From Sphingomonas sp. (lineage in GTDB: Bacteria > Pseudomonadota > Alphaproteobacteria > Sphingomonadales > Sphingomonadaceae), in contig JAFOMG010000023.1 in assembly GCA_017418975.1 (NCBI GenBank), positions 17,095 to 81,094 on the forward strand: a stretch of 64,000 bases of DNA, given 5' to 3'. The notes under the pieces are model-generated. The model made no database searches, was not told the DNA's origin, and saw only the letters and a list, made by a program, of their open reading frames with translations. Within the stretch, counting starts at the first letter, position 1. Each line of letters begins with the position of its first letter. This document shows positions 1-12,000 of the stretch, piece by piece. A program made the translations under genes and the position numbers.

Positions 1-2724
<2,724 letters not shown>

Positions 2725-3012
2725 GGTGCCGGCCCGGCTCCTCCCGTTCCGCCTGAGGGGATAGCGGCGGGCGGGGCCGGGGTGCCGGTTCTCCGCGCGG
2801 ACGGCGCGGCCGCCGGCTTGCCCGGGAACCCCCGTCTCGCCGGGTTGCAAAGCGGTTCCGGGCCGGTTCGGGCCTGGAGGCTGGAACCGGCCGATGCGCC
2901 CCGGGGCCGATAGCGGCCTGCCCGGATGGACATCGGCGGCGGGACCTATCGACAGGTTGAGGCCACACAGGCTTTTGCACTGTCGCGCAAACGCGGTATC
3001 GCAGAAGGCACG
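2725..3012. other. Intergenic region between gltB and tauE-like gene
   Basis: This is the longest non-coding stretch in the window (288 bases). It is very GC-rich. An in-frame ATG at 2926 could extend the next protein by 29 residues, but those residues look non-coding (polar, no family similarity that I recognise). I see no clear terminator with a T tract, no RNA gene and no recognisable riboswitch. Confidence 0.5.
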
Positions 3013-3927
3013 ATGGATCTCTACCTCCCGATCGCCAACCTGTCGGTCAACGCGCTCGTCATCGTGGCGCTGGGGTTCGGCGTCGGCCTGCTCTCGGGCA
3101 TGTTCGGCGTCGGCGGCGGGTTCCTCACCACGCCGCTGCTGATCTTCTACGGCATTCCGCCGACGGTCGCCGCCGCATCGGCGGCCAGCCAGGTTACCGG
3201 CGCCAGCGTCTCGGGCGTGCTCGCGCATTTCCGCCGGGGCGGCGTGGACATCCATATGGGCGTGGTGCTGGTGGTGGGGGGCGTGATCGGCAGCATCGCC
3301 GGGGCCGCGTTATTCACGCTGCTGCAGAAGAGCGGCCAGATCGATGTGGTGATCGGGATGCTCTATGTGCTGATGCTCGGCTCGATCGGCGGGCTGATGC
3401 TGCACGAATCGGTCCAGGCGATCCGGGTGACCCGCGGCGCCCGGCCACCCCGCCCGCGCAAGCGCCGCCACCATCCGCTCGTCGCGATGCTGCCCCTGCG
3501 CTGGCGCTTCTATGCCTCGGGCCTCTACATCTCGCCGCTGGCACCGTTGCTGCTCGGCTTCTTCACCGGCATCCTCACCGTGCTGCTCGGCGTGGGCGGC
3601 GGCTTCATCCTGGTGCCGGCGATGCTCTACCTGCTCGGCATGGGCACGCAGGTCGTGGTCGGCACCTCGCTGTTCCAGATCCTGTTCGTCACCGCCGCCG
3701 CCACCATGGTCCATGCCACCACCACCAAGGCCGTAGACATCGTCCTCGCCGCCCTGCTCCTGCTCGGCTCGGTGATCGGCGCGCAGATGGGCGCGCGTTT
3801 CGCGATGCAGGTGAAGCCGGAATATCTGCGCCTCATCCTGGCGGTGATCGTGCTGCTCGTCGCGGTGCGCATGCTGCTCGGGCTCGCCTGGCAACCCGAT
3901 GAGATCTATTCGGTGGAGCTGCTGTGA
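3013..3927 (+). CDS. TauE/SafE family sulfite/anion exporter
   Basis: A 304-residue inner-membrane protein with about eight hydrophobic segments in two homologous halves. Each half starts with the glycine-rich family signature (GLLSGMFGVGGGFLTTPLL near residue 25 and TVLLGVGGGFILVPAML near residue 195). TauE/SafE proteins export sulfite, sulfoacetate or related organosulfur anions; the substrate cannot be told from sequence. I chose ATG 3013 because MDLYLPIANLS leads straight into the first membrane segment; ATG 2926 in the same frame would add an unlikely polar extension. The stop overlaps the GTG start of the next gene (GTGA), so the two are almost certainly cotranscribed. Confidence 0.9.
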   Translation: MDLYLPIANLSVNALVIVALGFGVGLLSGMFGVGGGFLTTPLLIFYGIPPTVAAASAASQVTGASVSGVLAHFRRGGVDIHMGVVLVVGGVIGSIAGAALFTLLQKSGQIDVVIGMLYVLMLGSIGGLMLHESVQAIRVTRGARPPRPRKRRHHPLVAMLPLRWRFYASGLYISPLAPLLLGFFTGILTVLLGVGGGFILVPAMLYLLGMGTQVVVGTSLFQILFVTAAATMVHATTTKAVDIVLAALLLLGSVIGAQMGARFAMQVKPEYLRLILAVIVLLVAVRMLLGLAWQPDEIYSVELL

Positions 3928-4685
3928 GAAGGGCGCTCCTCCTGCTCCTCGCGCCGTTGCTGATGGGGCAGGCCAAGCCGGTCCTGGTCCCCGACGTTTC
4001 GCAGCGCGACATCGAGATCGCCTATTCCTTCACCGGCGCCGAGCTGCTGCTGTTCGGCGCGATCCTCTATCCCGGCGGCCGCGCGCCGGAGCGGGGCGAG
4101 AAGCCCGCGGACATCGTCGTGGTGGTGAAGGGCCCCACCCAATCCGTGCAGGTGCGCGAGAAGGAGCAGGTGGCGGGCATCTGGGTCAATGCCCAGCGGA
4201 TGCGCTATCGCTCGGCGCCGAGCTTCTACGCCATCGCCTCGTCCAAGCCGATCGAGAGGATCGTCGACGAGCGCACGCGCGCCATCTACGAGCTCGGCGT
4301 CGAGAGCCTGCAGCTTTCGCCTGCTTCGGGCGCGGCGCCCGAGGTGCAGACGCGCTTCGACAAGGGGCTGGAGGATCTGCGCACCCGGGCCGGCCTCTAT
4401 TATGAAGCGCCGGGGGCGGTGGAGATCACCGACGGCGTGCTCTATCGCGCCCGGCTCGCCATTCCGGCGCGCGTGCCGGTCGGCAAGTTCACCGCAGAGA
4501 CCTTTCTGATTCGCGACGGCCGCGTCCTCGCCGCCGCCGTCCGGGGAATCGAGATCCGCAAATCGGGCTTCGAGCGCTTCGTCGCGCATTCGGCCGAGCA
4601 TTATTCGATACTCTACGGCATCCTTGCCGTCGCCCTTTCCATTCTCTTCGGATGGGGAGCGGGGGCGGTGTGGAAACGCTTCTGA
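3924..4685 (+). CDS. TIGR02186 family protein (Alph_Pro_TM), partner of the TauE exporter
   Basis: 253 residues starting at a GTG that overlaps the upstream stop by four bases. An N-terminal signal-like segment (LLLLLAPLLMGQAKP) is followed by a periplasmic domain and one C-terminal membrane helix (ILYGILAVALSILFGWGAGAVW) ending in a short cytoplasmic tail, that is, a type I membrane protein. Such proteins are known mainly from Alphaproteobacteria and typically sit beside TauE/SafE exporters, as here. No biochemical function is established; a role as periplasmic partner of the exporter is inferred from the overlap only. Confidence 0.85.
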   Translation: MRRALLLLLAPLLMGQAKPVLVPDVSQRDIEIAYSFTGAELLLFGAILYPGGRAPERGEKPADIVVVVKGPTQSVQVREKEQVAGIWVNAQRMRYRSAPSFYAIASSKPIERIVDERTRAIYELGVESLQLSPASGAAPEVQTRFDKGLEDLRTRAGLYYEAPGAVEITDGVLYRARLAIPARVPVGKFTAETFLIRDGRVLAAAVRGIEIRKSGFERFVAHSAEHYSILYGILAVALSILFGWGAGAVWKRF

Positions 4686-4754
4686 AGGTTTCGGGACTCA
4701 CCCAATCTTTACTTCCCCGCGCGCATATTCGAGCCTGTTGACGGGGAGTAGCCG

Positions 4755-6422
4755 ATGGACGGCCAGTTTGGCGCGCGCGGGTTCGAAGGTGCGGCGCCGG
4801 TTTCATCTTCCGGGGGCCTGCCCTCGCACGCGCCGGTCGAGCCGATCGGCGCGGTGCTCGAGATCGCCGGATCGTCGAGCCAGGTGCTGCTCGATCCGGA
4901 GGCGCTGAACGCGCTGGGGGGCAGCCCCGATTCCACCATCGCCAATGCCGGCCAGGTCGGCAGCCAGGTCAAGGTGCGCGTCGGCGCGACTTGGCTCATC
5001 GCCAATGTCCGCTCGCTCAAGCTCCAGGGCGAGCATATCGCCGCCTATATCGACTTTCTCGGCGAGGGCGACGAGGAGCGGCTGACCGGCAAGCTCTACA
5101 AGTTCCGCCGCGGCGTGACTCGCTATCCCACGCCGGGCGCACCGGTCTTCCCGGTGTCGACCGCGGACCTCAAGCAGATCTACGCCGCCGAGGACCGCGC
5201 CCATATCGAGATCGGCAGCGTCTATCCGACGCGCGACATCCGCGCGGCGCTCTATGTCGATTCGATGCTCGGCAAGCATTTCGCGCTGCTCGGCTCGACC
5301 GGCACCGGCAAGTCGACCGCGACGGCGCTGATCCTGCACCGCATCTGCGAGATGGCGCCGCAAAGCCATGTGGTGATGATCGATCCGCACGGCGAATATG
5401 CCAGCGCGTTCAAGACGACGGGCGCGCTCTACGATGTCGGCAACCTGCAGATGCCGTACTGGCTGATGAACTTCGAGGAGCATTGCGAAGTGTTCCTCAC
5501 CACCTCCGGCTCGGACCGGCAGGTGGATGCGGACATCCTCGCCAAATGCGTGCTCGCCGCCAAGCAGAAGAACCGGCTGGCGGCCGAGATCGGCAAGCTG
5601 ACCGTCGATGCGCCGATCCCCTATCTCCTGTCGGACCTGACTCAGATCCTGCAGCTCGAAATGGGCAAGATGGACAAGGCGACCGACACGGCGCCCTATC
5701 TGCGCATCCGCTCCAAGATCGACGAGATCAAGGGCGACCCGCGCTATGCCTTCATGTTCTCGGGCATGCTGGTGGCGGACACGATGGCGGGTTTCCTCGC
5801 CCGGGTCTTCCGCCTGCCGGGCGACGGCAAGCCGATCTCGATCATCGACGTGTCGGGCGTGCCCAGCGAGATCACGTCCGTGGTCGTAGCAGTGCTGAGC
5901 CGAATGGTGTTCGACTTCGCGATCTGGTCGCGCGGCGAGAGCAAGCGGCCGATCCTGCTCGTCTGCGAGGAAGCGCACCGCTACGTTCCCAACGAGCGCA
6001 ATGCCGATGGTTCCTCGGTCGGCCGGATTCTCAGCCGGATCGCCAAGGAAGGCCGCAAATACGGCGTGTCGCTGGGCCTGATCACCCAGCGTCCGTCCGA
6101 TCTGGCGGAAGGCGTGCTCTCCCAGTGCGGCACGATCCTGTCGATGCGCCTCAACAACGAGCGCGACCAGGCCTTTGTCCGGGCGGCGATGCCGGAAGGC
6201 GCGCGCGGCTTCCTCGATTCGATCCCGGCGCTGCGGAACCGCGAGTGCATCGCGGTGGGCGAGGGCGTGGCGACGCCGATCCGCCTGCTCTTCGATACGC
6301 TCGACGATGCCAAGCGGCCGGCATCGGACGATCCGCTCTTTTCCGAGCTGTGGCGCGACACCGGCGGCGAGGAGCAGATTCTCGAGCGCACGATCCGCCG
6401 CTGGCGCGCGCAAGGCAAGTGA
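4755..6422 (+). CDS. HerA-like/DUF87 hexameric ATPase
   Basis: 555 residues. An N-terminal HAS-barrel-like region (about residues 20-140) precedes a RecA/FtsK-type ATPase core. Walker A is GSTGTGKST with Lys186. Walker B is LLVCEEAHRYVPNE with the acidic pair Glu405-Glu406, and the downstream RIAKEGRKYGVSLGLITQRP is the conserved sensor/arginine region of HerA-family translocases. In archaea HerA works with the NurA nuclease at DNA ends; bacterial homologues have varied roles and no nuclease gene is adjacent here. Start chosen at ATG 4755, preceded by a GGGGAG ribosome-binding site. It stands alone: 69 bases separate it from the gene upstream, and the next gene is convergent. Confidence 0.9.
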   Translation: MDGQFGARGFEGAAPVSSSGGLPSHAPVEPIGAVLEIAGSSSQVLLDPEALNALGGSPDSTIANAGQVGSQVKVRVGATWLIANVRSLKLQGEHIAAYIDFLGEGDEERLTGKLYKFRRGVTRYPTPGAPVFPVSTADLKQIYAAEDRAHIEIGSVYPTRDIRAALYVDSMLGKHFALLGSTGTGKSTATALILHRICEMAPQSHVVMIDPHGEYASAFKTTGALYDVGNLQMPYWLMNFEEHCEVFLTTSGSDRQVDADILAKCVLAAKQKNRLAAEIGKLTVDAPIPYLLSDLTQILQLEMGKMDKATDTAPYLRIRSKIDEIKGDPRYAFMFSGMLVADTMAGFLARVFRLPGDGKPISIIDVSGVPSEITSVVVAVLSRMVFDFAIWSRGESKRPILLVCEEAHRYVPNERNADGSSVGRILSRIAKEGRKYGVSLGLITQRPSDLAEGVLSQCGTILSMRLNNERDQAFVRAAMPEGARGFLDSIPALRNRECIAVGEGVATPIRLLFDTLDDAKRPASDDPLFSELWRDTGGEEQILERTIRRWRAQGK

Positions 6423-6446
6423 CGGCCGCCCGCGCGGGCCACGCCT

Positions 6447-7465
6447 TCAGAAATCGGCGCCGAGCGTGAGCGCCAGGCCCGAACCGGGCCGCGCCTCGCC
6501 TGCCACGCGCTGGCGCCAATCGAGCGCAAGGCGCAGGTTGCGCACGGCAAGCGTGGCCGAAGGGCCGATATCGAGCCGCTGCGCATCGCGCTGTGCCGCC
6601 CCCCATGCGCCGGCGCCAAGGGCGAAGCGCACCGGCCCGCTGGTACCGATCGCGCGGGTACCCCGCGCGGCGCCGTCGGCATAGGGATCGGCGCGCCGCC
6701 GCAGCACCGCACCCGCCTGGCCATAGGCTTCGAGCCGGAAGCCTTTCCATTTCGCGTCGATCCCGGCGATCGTTCCCAGCCCGGTGCCGCCGGGATTGCC
6801 GTCGAGCCCGAAGCGGCGTTCGACGACCAGCCGGACGGGCGCCCTGGACGGCTGCCATTCCAGTCCGAGCGCGGCCTCCCGGCCCCTGCCCCGCAGCGGC
6901 GCGGTGACCCGGCCATAGGCGGCGATGCGGTCGCGCGGCGAGATCCGCCATGCGATTCGCGCGCCTGCCTGGCCGCCGCCGATCTGCCCGCCGGGTGCCG
7001 CGCCCATGCCACCTTCGCCGCGCGCGACCATCCAAAGGCTCAGCGACCAGCGGTCCGGCAGCGGGTCGAGTCGCTCGGGTGCTCCGGGCGCGGTGGGCCC
7101 GGGGTGGGAGCCCGGGGCACCGGTTGCGCCAGCCGGAGCGCCGGCGGAACCGCGCCATATTGGGCGAGCGCCATCAGCGCGAGCTGCACCCGGGGATGCT
7201 CCTCGCCCAGTGGCGCCCGATAGCCGGGCACCGGCTGCCTCTTCCCCGAAGGCGGGCGTTCCCGCCGGGTCGGTGCGGGCAGGGGCGACGGAGGCGGCGC
7301 GACGGCCGCCGTCACGGCGACCGGCCCGGCGCCGGCACCGGGCGCCGCCGCTTCGATCGCGGCCGAAGGCGATCCGGCCCGCGGCCATAGCAGCGCCGCG
7401 CGCACGCCGACCCAGGCGATGGTCACCATCGCGAGGAAACGGAGCGGCCGTCCGCGTCCGCGCAT
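6447..7465 (-). pseudogene. Frameshifted membrane-anchored, beta-barrel-like protein downstream of the NfrB-like transferase
   Basis: Two open frames on the minus strand together look like one gene. The first begins at ATG 7465 (TGATG overlap with the transferase stop). It encodes a membrane anchor (RFLAMVTIAWVGVRAALLW), a Pro/Ala-rich linker and a short domain, then stops at 7040. The second, one base out of phase, carries about 210 residues starting ERLDPLPDRWSLSLW and ending at 6447 in LALTLGADF. Its alternating amphipathic strands and terminal phenylalanine are typical of an outer-membrane barrel. The second part has no signal peptide of its own. Adding one base near 7085-7125, which is full of C and G runs, would fuse the two. 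It may be a real mutation or an assembly error. The barrel resembles the C-terminal region of NfrA-like partners; that is an inference. Confidence 0.65.
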
Positions 7466-8853
7466 CAATTGCCCGCCGGGCGGAGATCGGGAAACCGGTG
7501 CGCGGTCTTGTCCCAGCGCGGGGGGCTGCCCCGAAGCATATCGACATAGGCGAACAGCGCGCGCCGCGCCGCCAGCAGCGCGACCGTGTTGCTCGAGAAT
7601 ATGCGGGGGACGGACCACAGCGCCTCGCGCCAGCCATAGGCGCGGCCGACGAACGCCGCACGCACCGCGAGCCGCCAGGCGAGCAGCCCGAGATTCGCCA
7701 GGAGCAGCCCGCGCATCAGCGCGGACGGCATTGCGGGGTCGATGCCGGCCAGGAGATGCGCGCCCAGGGAAAGCGCCCAGGCGAGGATCGAGAGATAGGC
7801 CAGGGCGAGCACCGGGATCTCCAGTGTCGCGCGCCGATCGCGCATCCGCATCCAATTGTCCCCGATCCGCCGCCATCCGCCCCAGCCGGTCCGGTCCCAG
7901 CCCGCGAGCGCGATGCCGATCATCCAGCGCGCCTTTTGCCGCACGGCTGCGTCGAGCGTGTCGGGGAAATAGGCGCGCACCGCCACCGGCGGGCCGCCCG
8001 GCGCCTCGGCGACGCGCATCAGCTGCGCCGGCATGCCCATGGTCGCGATGGCGAGGCCGAGCTCGTAATCCTCGACCAGGCTGTCGGCATCGAACGGCGT
8101 GCCGCCCCGCATTGCCGCCAGCCGCGCCAGCACCGTCCGCCGGATCGCGCAGCCGACCCCGGCAAAGGGCAGGCCCGCGCCCACCGCCTGGCGGACCACC
8201 AGCGCCCGGCCATGGGCTTCGGCGAACTCGTCGAGATAGTGGCCGGCGAAGAAGCGCGAATGCGTGTGCGCGAGCGGTAGCACCGGCAGCTGGACGGCGG
8301 CGTGATCGATCAGCCCGTGCGCATAGAGGCGCAGCTCGAGCGGATGCACCACGTCCTCGGCATCGTGCAGCGCCACGGCGCTGGCGACGAAGCCTTCCGC
8401 CGCCTCGTCGCGCAGCAGCGCCCGCCACAGCGTGTTGAGGCAGTCCGCCTTGGTCGAGGGGCCGGGCGCCGCGCCGATCACCAGCCGGACCCGCGCGTCC
8501 GCTCGCGCCACCTCCGCCACGGCCGCGATCGTCGCGGGATCGTTGGGATAGGTGCCGACATAGATCCGGTAGTCCGGATGATCGAAGCGCTCCAGCGCGG
8601 TGCGCAGCATCCTGCCGATCACTGCGGATTCGTCCCAGGCGGGCACGAACACCATGATGCGCCCCGCCGGCACCGGCCCGGCCAGCGCGGGCGCCGGCCG
8701 CCCCCGGCCGCGCAGCCGCCGCGCCAGATAGATCAGGTCGACCAGCAGGTCGTCGATCCCGCCGACGACGAACCACAAGGCGGCGAACAGAGTCATCTCG
8801 CGCGCGATCGCGTCGACCCAGAGGATCGCTCCTTCCCCCAACGCTGCCCCCAT
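7465..8853 (-). CDS. NfrB-like membrane glycosyltransferase (GT2)
   Basis: 462 residues. A first hydrophobic segment (FAALWFVVGGIDDLLVDLIY) precedes a GT-A fold domain. Sugar-nucleotide and metal-binding features are visible (FVPAWDESAVIGRML; KADCLNTLW; VALHDAEDVVHPLEL with the DxD-like HDAED; GVGCAIRR; EDYELGL; QKARWMIGIALAGWD, which is the Q/RxxRW motif of processive synthases). Two or three membrane helices follow. In E. coli NfrB is the inner-membrane c-di-GMP-responsive transferase serving as a phage N4 receptor component; this protein has the transferase and membrane parts but ends before the C-terminal regulatory region seen in NfrB. The downstream barrel-like gene overlaps it, consistent with a secreted-glycan system. 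Confidence 0.85.
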   Translation of the reverse strand: MGAALGEGAILWVDAIAREMTLFAALWFVVGGIDDLLVDLIYLARRLRGRGRPAPALAGPVPAGRIMVFVPAWDESAVIGRMLRTALERFDHPDYRIYVGTYPNDPATIAAVAEVARADARVRLVIGAAPGPSTKADCLNTLWRALLRDEAAEGFVASAVALHDAEDVVHPLELRLYAHGLIDHAAVQLPVLPLAHTHSRFFAGHYLDEFAEAHGRALVVRQAVGAGLPFAGVGCAIRRTVLARLAAMRGGTPFDADSLVEDYELGLAIATMGMPAQLMRVAEAPGGPPVAVRAYFPDTLDAAVRQKARWMIGIALAGWDRTGWGGWRRIGDNWMRMRDRRATLEIPVLALAYLSILAWALSLGAHLLAGIDPAMPSALMRGLLLANLGLLAWRLAVRAAFVGRAYGWREALWSVPRIFSSNTVALLAARRALFAYVDMLRGSPPRWDKTAHRFPDLRPAGN

Positions 8854-9008
8854 TCCCCCGATTCGGAGATGGAACTAAACCGTGCCGCTCTCGGAACGAT
8901 CAAGCCGATTGGTGCATTTCCCTCCGAAACGGAGACGGTTAATTCGTCGCTGGACTCGCAGTGGTGCCCGGCTATCGTGCCCATCGCTGCCCGAGGGGGA
9001 GGTTGTCG

Positions 9009-12000
9009 ATGAAGCTCGTTGCCCGGCTTGGCGTATTGGCTCTGGTCCTGGCGCCCATCGGGGCCGTCACTGCGTTCGGCGACAACAGCCCGCAGGTCGA
9101 GATGGCGACGCCCGGCGTCGGCGACGGGGCGATCGAGCGCTTCACCGCGCGCTTCAACGTGGCGATGGTCCCGCTGGGCGATCCCCGTGCCGAATCGCCG
9201 TTCAAGGTCGATTGCCCGGTCGGCGGGCAGGGCCGCTGGGTCGACCAGCAGACTTTCGTCCATGAATTCACCGGCCCGCTCCCCGGCGGCGTCACCTGCA
9301 AATTCACCCTGCGCGACGGGCTCAAGAGCCTCTCGGGCTATGCGCTGCAGGGCCAGAAGGAGTTCACCGTCGATTCGGGCGGGCCGATCGCCCGCGCCGT
9401 GCTGCCCAATCGCTATGGCAGCGAGATCGAGGAGGACCAGGTCTTTGTCGTCGCGGCGAATCTGGCGCCCGATCCCGCCTCGGTCGGCGCCAATGCCTAT
9501 TGCGCGGTGGACGGCCTGGGCGAGAAGATCCCGGTCGACGTGCTTCCGCCCGACGTGGCGCCCAAGCTGCTCGCCGATCTCGGCACCGATCGCTGGGAAG
9601 TGCGCAGCTTCCTGGGCGAGGCCGGCCTGCCCCAGGCGCTGCCCGAAAGGGCGGAGGACCGCGTCAAGTCGCTCGCCAGCGTCGTCGCGGTGAAGTGCCG
9701 CCGCCCGCTGCCGGCGGGCCGCGACATGGCGCTGGTCTGGGGCAAGGACATCAAGAGCGCCTCGGGCCGTGCCGCCGGCACCGACCAGCGCTTCGACTTC
9801 ACCGTCCGCAAGGAATTCAGCGCCCGCTTCGAATGCTCGCGCGTCAATCCGCAGGCCGGGTGCAGCCCCGTGCAGGACGCCTGGGTGCGCTTCTCCGCGC
9901 CGATTCCCAGGGCCCAGGCCGAAGCGGTGCGCATCCGCACGGCCGACGGCAAGGAGCTGGCGCCGGTCTTCGGCGACGACGACAAGAACAAGGCCGCGGT
10001 CGCCGACCTGAAGTTCAAGGCGCCGCTCCCCGCCGAGACCACCGCCAGGCTGATCCTGCCCGCCGATGTGAAGGACGAGAGCGGCCGCAAGCTCGCCAAT
10101 GCGGAACGCTTCCCGCTCGACGTCAAGTTCGACGCGCCGCCGCCGCTGGTGAAGTTCGCCGGCAATTTCGGCATCCTCGAAGCGAAGGAAGGCGGCGTCC
10201 TCCCGGTCTCGGTCCGCAACGTCGAGCCGGAGCTGCAGGGCAGCCAGATGACCGTCACCGGCCAGAGCCTGAAGGTCGAGGGCGGCGACGGCGAGATCGC
10301 CAAATGGTTCCGCGCGCTGGCCGATGCGGCCGAGGACAAGTCGGACGAAGTGAAGCGCGGCACCGAGACCGTGCGGATCAACCAGACCGGCGCGAAGCCG
10401 CTATTGACGTCCGCCACCGGCAAGCCGCTGAAGATCGGCCTGCCCGGCAAGGGCAAGGATTTCGAAGTGGTCGGCATCCCGCTCGGCCAGCCCGGCTTCT
10501 ACATCGTCGAGCTCGCCAGCCCGCGGCTCGGCGAGGCGCTGCTCGGCCGCAAGGCGCCGCGCTATGTCGCCGCCGGCGCGCTCGTCACCAATATGAGCGT
10601 CCATTTCAAATGGGGGCGCGACCAGTCGCTGGTCTGGGTGACGGCGCTCGACAGCGGCCAGGGCGTGGGCGAGGCGGAAGTGCGGGTGACCGACGCCTGC
10701 ACCGGCCAGCTGCTCGCCAAGGGCAAGACCGATGCTTCGGGCCGCCTCGGCGTTCCCGCCGGCCTGCCCGAGCCCCAGACCTATACGAGCTGCGACCATG
10801 GCAGCAACGACGTGCTGATGATCTCGGCGCGCAAGGCCGATGATTTCAGCTTCACGCTCACGCAGTGGGGCGATGGCATCCGCCCGTTCGATTTCGACCT
10901 GAACTATGGCTGGTCGGCCCCCGAGCAGAAGTTCCACACCGTGTTCGACCGCGCGCTCGTCCGCCAGGGCGAGACGATCCATATGAAGCACATCGTCCGC
11001 CAGCCGATCGCCAAGGGCTTCGCGCCTTCGCCGGCCTTTAGCGGCACGCTGCGCCTCAGCCATCGCGGCTCGGACACGCAATATGACCTGCCGCTCGCCA
11101 TCGACGCGAACGGCGCCGGCGAGACGGAATGGACTGCTCCCCAGGGCGCGAAGATGGGCGATTACGACCTCACCGTCCTGGTCAAGGACGCGGAGGGCAA
11201 GGAGAAGACGCTCTGGACCGGCCAGTCGTTCAAGGTCGACGAATATAAGCTGCCGACGATGAAGGCTTCGGTCGCCGGGCCCAAGGATGCCGCGGTGCGG
11301 CCGAGCGCGCTGCCGCTCGACCTGTTCGTCGGCTATCTCTCCGGCGGCGGCGCGGCGAACCTGCCGGTCGAGACGCGCATCGGCTATTTCGCCGACTTCA
11401 AGACTCCCGACGGCTATGACGGCTACAGCTTTGGCGGCCGCGCCATGGCCGAGGGCACCAAGCCGATGGACGGCGAGGGCGAGGACGAGCAGGTTCAGCT
11501 GCCGCCGACCCAGACACTGCCCGCCACGCTGGGCGCCGACGGCACCGCCCGGATCAACGCCGAGGTGCCGCAGACGCTCGAGCAGAACACCACGATGCTG
11601 GTCGAGATGGATTATCAGGATGCCAACGGCCAGATCCTGACTTCGTCGCGCCGCATCCCGATCTTCACCTCTGGCGTGCAGCTGGGGATCAAGAGCGACG
11701 GCTGGCTGATGAAGCAGGACGATCTGCGCCTGCGCTTCGTCGCGCTCGACACCGCGGGCAAGCCGCTCGCCAACCAGGCGGTCTCGGTCGAGCTCTACAG
11801 CCGCCAGATCCTCACGGCCCGGCGCCGGCTGATCGGCGGCTTCTATGCCTATGACAACCAGATGAAGACGGCCAAGCTGTCGGCCACCTGCTCGGCGACC
11901 ACCGATGCGCAGGGGCTGGCGAGCTGCCAGCTCAACCCCGGCATATCGGGCGAAGTCTATGCGGTGGCGACCACCAAGGACGCCAATGGCAATGTCGCCC

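Noticed and set aside
2725-3012. Riboswitch or small RNA upstream of the TauE gene
   Set aside because: Only GC-rich sequence with no recognisable conserved RNA motif.
7465-8853. Prophage or phage-related origin for the NfrB-like gene
   Set aside because: The name comes from its role as a phage N4 receptor component in E. coli; no phage structural or integrase gene is nearby.
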